Assembly (NCBI GenBank): GCA_003342895.1
Contig: PTFA01000054.1
Span: 5,327,869-5,391,868 of the forward strand
Direction: 5' to 3'
Length of the DNA stretch: 64,000 nucleotides
From: Casuarius casuarius
Lineage: Eukaryota > Chordata > Aves > Casuariiformes > Casuariidae
The position numbers and the translations under genes are program-made. The notes under the pieces were generated by a model. The model saw only the letters and a list, made by a program, of their open reading frames with translations. It was not told the DNA's origin and ran no database searches. Shown one piece after another: positions 26,901 through 39,303 of the stretch (positions within the stretch are counted from its first letter, which is position 1; each line of letters starts with the position of its first letter).

Positions 26901-28666
26901 GCGTAAATGTACTCAGTAAGACTAAGAAAGGCAAAGCCATTAGGGTGGAGAAGCATCAGAGCCACCAACAGTTGAGGGAGGGAAAGTGGTGAGAAGGTAG
27001 GTATGAATGGATGCACTAATGGGAAGAAAACCTATGGCAAAGCACATCTCTAAATTGCGCTGGGTGCAGTATAGTCGGCAGAAACCTATCCAACTCCTTT
27101 GCCACCCCCAGCCCACACAGCCAAACCCTGTGGCCACTTAGCCTAGCCGCAAGCCTTGGGAAATAGCTCTTGTAATCATGAAATACATCCAGGACTAGGG
27201 ACTCTCAACGCTTGTCAGAGGCTGAGAAACAACTCAGAGTTGAACTTTATGGAAAAAGCCCTAGATGTGATAAGGCAAGGGTAGAAACAGGACTTCTAAT
27301 TTCTCTTTAGAAAGTTAACTCTGCTGAAAAGCAAGCATTGCCCTCACTAGCCCATCTGTTGAGCTAACGCATACACAAATGGGGGAGGAGAAGAATTCAC
27401 CACCAAAAGAAAAAGTCGTAAGGTTAGTCTGCGTAAGCTCCTTTTTGGCTCAGCAGGAAAAGAGATGCTCTTTAGGGGACAGTTCAGAGCAAGAGCCTAC
27501 ATTAGATGTAGTGGGCTGGACTAAAGTTAGCCTTTGAGACTATTGCCCTTCCATTCACCACAACTTATAGTTAAAATAGATTAGATTATGTTTATGGCCA
27601 CCAGTATTCCTTTCAAGGGATACATTTATCTACTGAAGTTTAATACTCTTACAGGAAAATATTTCTGTGGAAAAGGTCAAAGAAAGCATTTTTTCTGAAG
27701 TACAGAGCAAGAGTTTTGCAACAGGCACTGAAAACTCTCTGGGGCAAAAAAACATCTACAATAGGAAACGATCTCAAATGATACAATAAAATAAAAAAGA
27801 TTTAAAGCTGTTCTGGCTCTAGTCTCCTTACACGTCATTAATATCTACTGCTCCAAGTCACTTCAAATCAAGCTTCTCTGCACTTTAGCTTAAGTTAAAA
27901 GTTTGTCTTGCTTCAAAGCAATTGTAAAATGGTAGAACAAAAGAGTATTAAAATATTACATTTTAAATAGTGCTGGAAGGTAGGGCGGGGTAAATGGTGT
28001 AAGAGACAAAAAAGATCAGACTGAAATGTATTGCTTTCATTCTACTGTATCTCATATTTTTTCCCTCCTTGCAGCTATCTGTAATGGTCCTACCTGTGTG
28101 AAACTGGCAGCAAAAGGGTAGAGATTTAGGCTCACACTTATGTTCTCATCTACCCTCTTGTCCTTCAAGAGAATATGGCTTATTCAAAGATGTCAAAGGA
28201 TTGCTGCATGATTCAGTATTGACATTGTTTAAGCTTTACGGAAAAGCTCGTTTTCACTCTCTATGCTGCTGCTTACTGCTTTGTATGAACAGATTTGAAA
28301 TATGTACATAGAAAATATACCTGTACATTTCTTGAAGCAAAGTTGACCTTGAAAGTTATTAAGCATGCTAACTATAAGGGTGGGTGATAACTTTGTAGAC
28401 TAAAGCTCAGGTTAAATAATATAAATATAGTTTTAGTACATAAGTAGCAAATTCATTATTCCCCTCAGTAAAGTAATAAAACCAATATTAGAAAAAAATA
28501 ATTTGCATATTTTACAACCAAATAACTGCTTATAAAGAATAAGTTCTGTAAAGACAGGATTGTTTTTTCTGATTGAATTACCACCTGGGCAAAAGAGGGC
28601 CACAGCATAAATCTAGAATTGAGAAAGTTTTGATACAATGAACCTTTGCTACATAGACTCTCAGTT

Positions 28667-28695
28667 AAAAAAAATAAAAAAATAAAAAAAAAAAA
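28667..28695 (+). repeat. A-rich simple repeat with T interruptions
   Basis: An A tract with two single-T interruptions (A8 T A7 T A12). No retroposed gene body or target-site duplication was noticed around it. Confidence 0.9.
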
Positions 28696-29697
28696 TCAAA
28701 TCTACGGGAACATAAAATAAAACGTGTCATGTTGAAAACTGGCTGAAGGCCTATAAATAAGAATAAAGATAATATTACTGGGGAGAAGGGCAGAGATGTA
28801 TAGCTGGACAGAGATACCATCTGCAGCACCTGCATCATATAGGATACAAGAAGTCTTGTACAAACAAACTAGAAAAGTAGATCAGTGAAAGCAGACAGAT
28901 TTTGGTCTTATTTGTTGAGTTGAAACCATTGGTGGAGTAGGGGCAGGAGGCTTGGGGGGAAGCAGGGGAGGATGGGAAGTCTTGAACATTCACAAACAAC
29001 CACATAACTTGTGTTTACTTTGTCAAAAGCAAGTTCACAAGCAGGTTTGGGTCTGAGGTTTTTGTGCACTCAGCAGAAGAGAAATAAAACATAAAAATGG
29101 AGACTAATATGAGGGGGACGGACAGATGCAGAGGAAAAACAGTAAGAAGTGGACAGTAGCGGGAAGGGGGAAAGAAACAAGGAAAGGATTTTGGGGCTGT
29201 GTAGTTTTAAAGAAAATTCAGGTCGTATCCGGTAGGATTCTGAAAGGACCTTAAGAATATAATACGGGTGCTGATGTTTCAGTTCACTTTGAATTTAAGA
29301 GCAGCTACTGCTGAAGGGCCATTTTCAAATGAGCAAAAATTGCTTATTTTGCTTATTTATTTCTGCCTGTCACAATGTCATCTGCAAATGGATTGAATGA
29401 GAAGCTTTGGCTTCCTGTCCTAAATTATTCTATTAAACTCTGGAGTATTTCAGTAATGAAGCAATTTGAATAGTTGATAGAAGCGTTTTTTGCTTTAGTG
29501 ATCATCAAGTAAAAAATTAACAGCATATTTCATATTAACCTTGCATTAATGTTAATTACATTAGCATTAACATGAAATACATTTTATATTAACATTAGTA
29601 ACATTACACATAAATTTACTTTCAAAATATAGCAAGATTTCATGGCTTTGGCAAACAAAAGCTTTCTGTGAAATAGAAGTAGAGATTTGAAGTAAGA

Positions 29698-29727
29698 AGT
29701 AAAAAGAACAAAACAAAACAAAAAAAC
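29698..29727 (+). repeat. AAAAC-type simple repeat
   Basis: Several copies of an AACAAAAC-like unit within an A-rich tract. It is low complexity with no evident function. Confidence 0.75.
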
Positions 29728-30907
29728 CTGCCAACCAAAGGTCAATTGCAGAAGCATATTGTGAATACTAAGAAACACCTGTTTCCACCTGCAAGAAAAA
29801 TAGGTGGGCCTAGGAGGTGTCACTGGTTAACAAAAACAGATGTTCCTCACAAACAGTCCTCAGCAGAAAGCATGTAAAATAATTTTAAAATAGTTTTTCA
29901 GTATATGTCTATAAACATTTGTGTATGATGAATAAAACAGAATAATGCACGCAGCCAGTTCTTAATTTTTTCAGCCAAATGCCTGCAAACTTAGGACAGT
30001 AATCTGAAACAGAGGCAGAAAAAAGTGTATTACCTGCCATATCTCAGTACTTGCATCACACAGAAAAAAACTTTTTTGTATGTGAATCTTTGTCAAGTAG
30101 TCTGTTAACAAAGATAAAGGCATTTTACAAATACCATGACATAAATCAAAACTATATTTTTAAGTTTAGAGCATTATGTACAAATGTAAAAACATAGGCA
30201 ACAAACGTCACATGCCGCGCAGGCTTTGTTTTAGCTACTGATGGGGGTTTATTGCACATCAACACATATAATAATTTTATGTCCGGAGCTGCAGAACTGA
30301 AGCACAACTAAAATGTTGCTGTGTTATGAAGGCTCTCAAAGCATCAGGGGAAGCACAAAAGCAGTTTGCTTCCACTTGGAAGCTGTGAAAACAGGTGTTA
30401 ACGTAACACAAGCCAGCGGAGCGTCTAGTTCAGTGTTCTCTCTCTGAGCCTGTACCAGATGCTTCAAAGAGTGTACAGAAGTCTTTCATGAGTCAGGATT
30501 TCAAAATCCTACCTGCCCAAAGGGGCACTTTCTTCCTGGCCCACATCACTTTGTGATGGGCTCATGCCCTCAAGCTTTATTCTGCATTATGATTTGTAGT
30601 AAAGTACCACAGTATTTTTAATATCATTTTAAACCAGGGGTAAGCATTTTCAGTGCTATGAATAATATTTTTTCGCTCCTGCTAAACTCCTATCTGCAAA
30701 GCTGTCCTGAGGTAATGAGCTTGCTGTTAATTACAAGTCATCTGAAAACTTCTCTTCTTATGTATTTTGTTTTTAGTTCCAGTAGAAGTAAACTTATGCA
30801 GACGTCCTCCCAAAATCCTTGTTGCCTTTGATTTACCCATCTCTGTTGCTTACGACCCCCTCATTCCCTACTCTCTGTGATTTCTTTTTGTTTTTTTCTC
30901 TGTCCAG

Positions 30908-31035
30908 CCTCCATCAGAGGAAACTTGCAGGTAGTGGGAGAAGGCACGAGACTCCGGAGCCTCCTACATGTGTTCACCCTGTGGGTTGTCCCCTTCCTGG
31001 GCTCTGGACCTTCCTGGATGATCCTCGCAAGCGTG
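30908..31035 (+). other. candidate internal exon (coding status unknown)
   Basis: A pyrimidine-rich tract ending TTTTTTTCTCTGTCCAG (up to 30907) is a strong splice-acceptor match, and GTG|GTAAGC at 31035/31036 is a strong donor match. The 128 bases between are clearly GC-richer than the flanks. Two of the three plus-strand frames are open across it: one reads SIRGNLQVVGEGTRLRSLLH and then a hydrophobic stretch ending WMILASV, the other is Arg/Pro-rich; the third has a stop near the start. The length is not a multiple of three. I recognise no protein family in either frame, so it may belong to a long non-coding RNA, be an untranslated exon, or be a coincidence. An internal CAG|GTAGTG could act as an alternative site. 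No partner exon was found in the window. Confidence 0.3.
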
Positions 31036-32159
31036 GTAAGCTTCCTAACAAGCTGTCTTTTCTTTCTAATAACTGGTTTATCCTTTTACTGAGAAAGAAA
31101 AAGTCAGTTGATATATTATACTACATCTTCCACATAATTCTGAGGCTGAACACCAAAATGCTGTTGTCCTAGGGCCTAGGGACAGGACAAACTCAGGCCA
31201 GGGGAAGTGAGAGGCAATTTCACTGGCTATGGCAAAAGAACAGATGCTAACTCAGAGGCTGAATTTGACTGATAGACTACCATTTTTGATTCTTTCTAAA
31301 AATATCTTTTCTTTGTTAGGAAGTTTTAAATTTTCCACATTACAACGCAGTGCACAGAGGTACCCTTCTGACTTTTGTCTTAATTAGCAAGTGCACACAA
31401 GCACACTTACAGGAAAATATGCAAAAACTACCCAATGGTTCATACAGCTTAGTGTATCAGAAGTTTGACTTCAGAAATTTGGCTATTTGTCACCATATGG
31501 ATCCATAAAATATTTCTATAACATAAATCACTTTGGGGGCTATTTAAAAAAAAAACCTTCACCATAAGAATCGTTTACTGTACTTAAGGTCATTAATCAA
31601 GATTTTTTTTATCTGAAGAAAAATACAGAAAAAAATCAATATTTTTTTTCCCCTTACAGTGTCAGGAATCATTTAAGACTAATGTTAATACATGAACAGC
31701 ATTAATGTTCACTAAACACAATGTGTGTGCCCGTGGTTACACATACACTGACAGCTGCTTTTATAGGATTTCCAACTGAAGCTGCTATGCCATTCTTTCA
31801 GAAATTGCCTATCAATACAAAATAACACACTCTTAGAAGTCTCACTGGTCCTGAATTTTGAAAACACAGCCAGCCTAGTGGTATAGCACAATAGGCTTTC
31901 ATGTTAACGCATTTCAGAATAGATCAGCAAACTGAAGGATTTTAAACTTGGGTTTACGCCGCCAGAAGCTAAATATGCTTCACCCAAGAAGGGAAAAAAC
32001 TCCCGACTCCTTAACTATCCAAACAATGAATTTGTGATACTGAGATGGATGCATAGTTATTAGTTATAGTTTAGAACAGTGAAATGTTGTTTTCCAGAGG
32101 CAGGTGAATACTGTCATTGAATGATGTATAGAAAGAGCATAAAGACATTATTTAGCATC

Positions 32160-32480
32160 AAGATTAAGGTTTAAAGATTTTTATTTCAACAGCAATTGAA
32201 ATCATTCAGGAAAATCCTCATTAATAAATAAGACCAAATTCTGTTTTCAGCCTGAATTTATATGTAGAGTTCACAACGACAGAACCCAGGAGCTTAATTA
32301 CTTCATGCTGAAACTGCCAGATGAGTGGTAAATCCTATTGCATGCCACAGTATAATTTGAAGGGATATGGAGCTGCTGAGCACAAAATCCAAACAAAGTT
32401 ATGCTAACAAAGAATCTCATAAATCAGCTTGAAATGCATAATCAGGAGGACAATATTTATATATTCATGAATAAAAGCTA
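32160..32480. other. possible conserved non-coding element
   Basis: An AT-rich but non-repetitive stretch with several homeodomain/POU-like words (AATTGAAATCATT, CATTAATAAATAAG, GAAATGCATAATC). It has the look of developmental conserved elements common in avian gene deserts. This is an impression from motif content only; no alignment was possible. Confidence 0.2.
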
Positions 32481-35400
32481 CTTTTTTGGCTATAATTCAG
32501 TAGTTTAACTGCTCTAAAGTGTTCCAGATCAAGCTGTACCTTCTCAAAAGCCAGTGTGCTCTCAGATTTGCTGATATTAGGAAAGTAATTTCTCAACACA
32601 AGCAATGAGGAAAAAGCTTGACTACAGTTATTCATTCTTCTGCAAAGACACTTAGTTCACACCTAGAATTTGTTATAGTAAGATACCTTGCTCCAGAGTG
32701 AAAAAACAAAAAAATATTTCAATTCTAGTTGAGTAGATTGTGAAGGAACACTAAGGCAAAAAAAATAGGAAAGCAGCTTTCTTTGGCAAAAATATCCTCC
32801 AATGAAGATAAGAATCTCATTTCAAAATTAAAGATGGCACGTCTGTGACAAGAATAATTTCCTTAGGAATTACTTTTGCTTATAGGAAATCTGAGATCTT
32901 CATTCATAAAACTAATCATATTCTATTAGTTATAGGTTTATCTGTTTAGAAAAAATGCCATGTCATCTATTTTGAGCCCACAGACTCCTCATTATGATGT
33001 GATTATTATCGATTATTGGGAGCATCTACTTCCCATCTGACTATTAAATGGGAGCACATTTAGTTTGTTTATTGGTATTTGCTCCCCCTGACCCCTTATT
33101 TTGGTCACCTGCACCCCTCACCTGGTCATAGTTATCCAGCTGCTCTGTGAGAAAATAATTTCTGTATGTATCATGACCTTGAGGAGACAAATGATGTCTG
33201 GCAATGTTATGCTCATAACAACTGCTGGGCTTTTGGGGAGGCTTAAGATGTTGATCGCTGTGCAAATTATCTACAAGTGTTACTCTTAGTAGTGGTGGTA
33301 GAAGTTCAATGAGTTCAGAGTAGTATAAAACTGACACTTTTGACTAGGTAGTTGATCCTACCTGGATCCTGGAATAAGTTACAGAACTGTATTTGCCTCA
33401 GACTACACATAGGACCGTAGGACCTCATTTCAGTGACCCAAGTGCACAATAATATTATATAGTAGGAAAAGTCACATTTGAGGGAGCATGAGAAATAAAG
33501 CTGAACTTTATCAAACAGCCTGCCAGTGACAAAATGAAAGAAGGATTGTTTAATGCAATAATAAATAACAAAGATCTCAATATGAGCGCTTTGCAGAGTC
33601 AATACTAATGTTTTACCCAGCCCCCAAGGGTGATCATTCTAAGTTTAAATCGAATTCAAGAGCACCTGCAAAGGCTCTAAACATGCAAAAGGCATGGAAT
33701 GAATTTTCCAGCTTTTTTCCTGGAACCTCTTTTGCTCTCATGTTATCATCCCAACCAGGCAGGGCTAGTTAACTGCTTTTTCAGTGCAAAGCCATTTCTC
33801 TGAAAGAAATGTGAAAGGATGATAATATACAGCTCATTGCATTGAAGACTTGTGCTGTGGACAAAGCCAATGAAGTTAAAACCAAAATTCTGCAACTTCT
33901 CTAAATGTATATTCCTACATTCCACAGAGGAAGCATTTATTATTCAGGATATCTTTGATGCTCCAGTTCTCCAGGCCGAAAAGAGGCCAAGGAAAGGAAG
34001 GTATAGCCACATTTTGGATTTGGACAAGTTCTGGATGCTCCGACTCACCTCAGCTGAGGCTTACTTGAACTGGCTCCCTTGGCCTAGCAGTGCAGGTTGG
34101 CAAGGGTGGCAAGCCCTAACTGGTGAGCAGATTTGTTTTTTCAGTAGGCCTTACAATCCTCTTTTTTGATTATCTTTACAGAAGCTTGTCAGAGCTTCTG
34201 GCCATTTCCTGCTAGCTCATGCACCAAGATTTTCTTCTGTTGGGCAGGGAAAGGGAGGGAAGAAAAGATGTGGCACATGGAGACCTTATCCCCTCATCAA
34301 GTAGGATGAAGGTATCCATACCCAGAGCCAGCAACTCTCCTTTAGTATTGCTATAGTGTCATAAGAGGACTATCTCGTTAAAACTGGTAGGTTTTTTTAA
34401 TTGTTTGGTTTGATTTCAGAGATTTCTAAAGGGAAAAGTGATACCCTAGGTCAGCAGCCTGTTTGAGGTATTACTTTAATGTGTTATGTAAATCTTCACC
34501 AAGACAAAGCTAGAAGACTTTTCTTACAGAATAAGTCCTCAGAAATATTTTTCCTTGCAAGCTTTCATCTGAAAAGCCACGTACAGAATCGCTCTCATGA
34601 TCAAGAACAGAAAGCACATGTGCTGAGATCTCAAACCTATCCCATTGTGTCTTCCTTTAAAAGGAAACTTGCAGTAGCTTTTGCATTAAGCACCAATGAC
34701 TACAGGTTGCCTTTATAGATCTGAATGGCATCAGGTACAGTCCTTTATTTTGTCTCTTAAGCTCTCTCATTGGCAAGGCTCAAATAATTGCTATTTCACT
34801 GTTTAACCTTTCCCTTAGAGATTATGTTTCCCCTCTTTGCTTATTGACTGGAATATCTATAATCTCTGGCAGCAAAACTACTGTATTCTCTCTTCAAGGC
34901 TATTGTTCTTTATGCTTGTCCAAAACCAGGGCAGTGCATCTTCTCCGTCCCTGCCTCTCCCAGGCATTCGTACACTTTCCTTTCTTCCTATCTGGTCCGA
35001 ACACAAGCTCTCGGTGTGCCAGCCACAAAAACCCTTGCACACACTGCTTTGCCTCATGTGCTTAGGTGGGTCTGTCTGAGACACACAGACCAGCTTCTGA
35101 CCCTGAATGCAGCAGTGACCACCTTCCCTCCAGCTGTCGCTCCATTGCCTTATACCCAATGGGAAGGACTATGTGGATTTTGGTTATGGTTAAACACATT
35201 TTTTGTTTTTTGTTGTCCCTGTCTCTCCCCCGCCCCCCAAAATTTGACCCAGTATTTTTTTTTTCTTAATTAGCCAGCCACCAATTTCTCTCTTTCATTT
35301 TGTTTGTTTAATAGAAAGTAGTTCCCTGATGAAGAATTTTGACCTGATTAATTCTTGACTGAAGAGGGCTTGGCTCAGGTAAAATGTAAAAACCCTGAGC

Positions 35401-36225
35401 TGACTGCTTGAGCGGGGACATTTTATCTCCAGCCCTGGGAGCTGGCCCAGCCTATCATAATGGCTTGGTAGGGGGATTTATGTTTTCCAACAGATGAAGG
35501 AAAATTAAATCAGACTCCATTTTTATATTAACAAAGCTTCCTTTCCACACCACCTGACATGCATACATAAACTCATTTATCATTCTCAGAAAAACATAGG
35601 AAAGTTGATACTGATGTGACATAGTTAATAAGGGCTGCCTGTGGGAGATGCACAGTCTGCTCTAGTCTGAGGGTTTTGTTTCCATGTTTCTGGTCAGTGC
35701 TGTAAACTGCGAAGATGTGAAAAGGAAATGGAAGGTGTGTTCAGAGGCTTGTACATTTTTAGAATAAGTTGCTCTTAGAATACAGAAAGAAGCCTTCCTT
35801 TTTACTGGTAATTTTCACTCAACAGCAAGCAGTTAGCCAAACAAAGTATACGCTATTCCTCTTTTCAAGGAGTATGTGTAGGGTTTTGGAATGCCATGGC
35901 GGGGATGGTGAGATACGAGCTGACCTATGCCAGGATAGCACTGAGAGCTCTTCTGGGTAAGAACTGCTTGGAAAGCAGACAGAGCATGCCAAATGAAGAC
36001 CCAAAGGAAGGAGAGTGCGATCTGTACGGAATAAAGAGGAGGAGCAACCATTCAAATGATTTTGCAATTAGCTACTGCAAAGAATTTTTGCCTTTGCACC
36101 CTTGCCTCCTCTGAAGGACTTGCAAGAGAAGTTTTTTCATCTCTTGGCACGAGGAATATAGAAACCAACTGCTACGCAAAGTATTGTTCTCATCACAGAC
36201 TTAACCATGCTCGGGAGTAGTTCTG

Positions 36226-36252
36226 CCCCCCCCCTCCCAAAAAAAAAAAAAA
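36226..36252 (+). repeat. C-run plus A-run low-complexity tract
   Basis: A run of C bases, then TCCC, then a long A run. It is simple sequence that may be mis-sized in the assembly. No retroposon body was identified beside it. Confidence 0.85.
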
Positions 36253-39200
36253 GTATTAGGAATAGTTTCTAATACTGCTATAAATCAAAAAGGAGAAGCA
36301 CACTGGTGTTGCTAGCCTTCTATGCTAATATACTGGAAGATCCAAAAATAGGATGACACTGAAATATTTACTACACTTTTTCTTTTTTAATTTTTATTAC
36401 TTAGAAATGGCAGGAAATGCATATTTCAGTTTCCCGGGGACTAGGTCACAACCCTCTGCTCACAGTGCTGTGCTATATTTTAGTTACTGATGATAATTTT
36501 CTTTTGAGATGATCTCTTGTCCCTGGTTTGGTCAAAAGTTCAAGGCAATTTTGTGTCTAATCGCATCAAACTACAGTCCCTAAAAATACTGAATTAAAAT
36601 AGTGTACATAGCCTATAATAACCTTTACAATAAATAGAACAAATTCTAAGCACTGAATACAGGATAGAGAAGTTTTCTAGCTAATGCAATTTGATATGTC
36701 TGTGTATAGCTGTAGGTTTTCATGCATTTCTTAATTATTCCTTATGAAGTCAGTCACAAGGCATAACAGAGAAATGACCTCTCCCAGTGAATTTGTTGAG
36801 CATACAAGACTTGTGCTGGATTACTAATTTCAGTTTAGTTTCAGTTTAAACAATAGGAGTCCTCAAATCAGTTTGCTTCATATCAGTTTAGCTATCTCAA
36901 TGAGGAACAGCTGTAAGCTAAATCGACATAAGCTGTGTATAAATAGATTTGAGTATGTCTACCTGGGGATGCTGCTTTTGTGTGTTGACAAGGGTTTTCA
37001 TTAATCTGACTCTAAGCAAGAAGATCCAGAGGAAGGTGTGTTGATTTAGAGTTTATCTATTTCTAATCTCATTCTTTTATATTCTTTCTCGGCATGATTT
37101 AGTATCTGTAGGTTTTAGAAATTATGATTTTCATTGAGGTGGTAGATGGTCTGGCACGCTCCTAATGGAATGTTGTTATTATGCATAAAAATCAGGACAA
37201 AGATAAGCAGAGGCAGAAACCAAGGAAAGTAGGCATTGCTTGTAGAATAAAAAGGCTGAAGGCGAGGGGGAGGAAACCCTATGAAATTTGGGTTAAGTAC
37301 TCTGGAGAGAATATATATTTACCACTGCTAAAACAAAACAAAAACCCATGCACGCCAGCCAATATTAAGCTGGATAAATGTAAGTTTGAGTTGGGAGCCT
37401 TCTGCAGTTCATAGCTGGAGGCATGGGAGCAGGAGGACACCACCATGAACCAGTTAAGATCTTCGATGGACTGAATCATGCTCTGTAAGAGCTCAGCTTC
37501 ATCCACAGATTGTATATGAAGTCCTGGGCCAGCTGCCTTCTCACACCAGGTTTCAGGGAAATCCCTGAAGATACTTGTTACGAGTCCAGAACTCAGTGAG
37601 AAAAGAAGGAGTATTGGAAGAGGTTCTCCTAACTGCAAGCTCATGTGTTGTAGAGGGATTAAGAGTAACAATAAAATTAAAGAAATCCTAGGTCAGTAAT
37701 ATCAAGTCATTAACCCACAGAGGATGAGTAAGTGAGCTCATGAAAGCAGAGGAGGTTTCTCAGGGATGAAAAGCGGAGGAAGTTAAGTGACTGAGTCATA
37801 GAAAGGCCAAAGGCAAGGGAAGCCTGTCATCTGGAAAGCTGGACAATTTCCCCAAAGATTCTGGAAGATTAAAACAAAAAGCTCAAAAGAAATTAACCAT
37901 TCTTTTGTATGGTTTAACACTAATAATGTAGAATTTCTTAGCTGTCAGAATTTCTTAACTGCCAAGAATTGACAAGTTAAAAGGCACATAATGTAGGGTA
38001 ACTTGTCCTTTAAGAGAAGAGGAGTAGACAATGCACGTCTCTCTGTCCCATATCCAAATCATTTATATCTGTAGTACTGACAAGGAACCTCTGTGTTGTG
38101 AAATGAAGTTGCTTGGTTAATTTGTCAGATTTCAAGATGAAAGACCACTCTCTCTGAAATGACCTAAAAACTGTGAAGTTAAAGGAAAACAGTGGTATGT
38201 TATACAAGGCTTCTATACCATCTTTCCTGTAGTTCCGTATTGAAGTAAAATGATTATTGTTGAAATTTCTAACATGGCCATCATTTAAATAAGTAGGCAT
38301 CATTACCCAACTCTAGGAAAGCATCTGTTCCTTTTAGTAAAGAAGCCAAGCATTATTCCCACTGGGATATAACCTGAGTCAGTAATATATCAGGCCAAAT
38401 TCTTTAGGGGCACTGGATATGCTAACACTAAATTTGGAATATGATGCCATAGTTTCATCATCCACAAGCCTTTGGAAAAGACAAATAACTACTTAGTGTG
38501 TGAAAAATGAAGAAATAAGACATGGTAACAGGTTGTCATTATTTTCCAGAAGTAAAGTGACTGGCATTAACATGCGGAGAAGTTAGGAGGGCTAATCATG
38601 AAGCCAAACTGAATCACTGTCTATAATAAATCAACAGACGGCATTGTCAGAAATGATCAAGTGGCAGATTTTAAAGTTTTTCTTTTCTCTCAATTCAGGC
38701 TTCACTATTACATATACATTCTGTGAAAAATCTGTGACAGAAAAGATAGGTTAGTAGTCTCAGTCCAAAACGCTTTATGAAATAGCTCTGTCTATGAATT
38801 TTTTTTCTAAATATAATCATTGTGGCTGTTGACAAGTAAACCCATATGATAGAGATGACCTTGCATTATCCATTGTTTATTTCAATATAAGTTACATATA
38901 CTCTAATTTCTTAACTTATTGTAATTCTTATCCATTGAAGTAATAAAGCTGTCATATTGAGTGTCTGAGATGGACCACTCTGCACTGCAGGAACTGTTTA
39001 TAACTTTCTATTGTCTTCATAAATGTGATCTATAACACTCATAAAGACATAAGGCTACTGCAGTATGTTCCTATTTCCTAATACCTAAATGCTAGTTAGT
39101 TCCCTCATCCCTGATGCTAAGCAGCATGGTAGTGACTCTAAGCTTGAAATTTGGGATACAATAGCTTAGGCTACTTAGCAAAACAAGTATTTTTGTGGAA

Positions 39201-39260
39201 CTCTACCCTTCTGCCTTACCAGGACTGTGCTGCTGTGGAGTCACACAATAAGCACGCTCC

Positions 39261-39303
39261 TGTGTTGTGTGGGTGTGTGTTTGGTTTTGTTGTTTTTTTT
39301 TTT
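39261..39303 (+). repeat. GT-rich and poly-T tract
   Basis: TGTG-rich sequence passing into TTTTG units and a T run. Low complexity. Confidence 0.8.

Larger units (their letters stand above)
23741..30818. other. AT-rich unannotated DNA
   Basis: No gene was recognised. It contains A runs (23955-23970, 28667-28695, 29698-29727), a purine-rich stretch at about 28930-29190, and an AT-rich cluster of repeated ATTAAC/GTTAAT words at about 29530-29605. The open frames (for example 25734-26075 plus and 26508-26840 minus) show no family resemblance. Confidence 0.5.

Noticed and set aside
37279..37671. 130-codon minus-strand open frame starting with a Leu-rich, signal-like stretch
   Set aside because: The hydrophobic start is suggestive, but the rest has no cysteine pattern, domain or recalled homologue, and the length is within chance.
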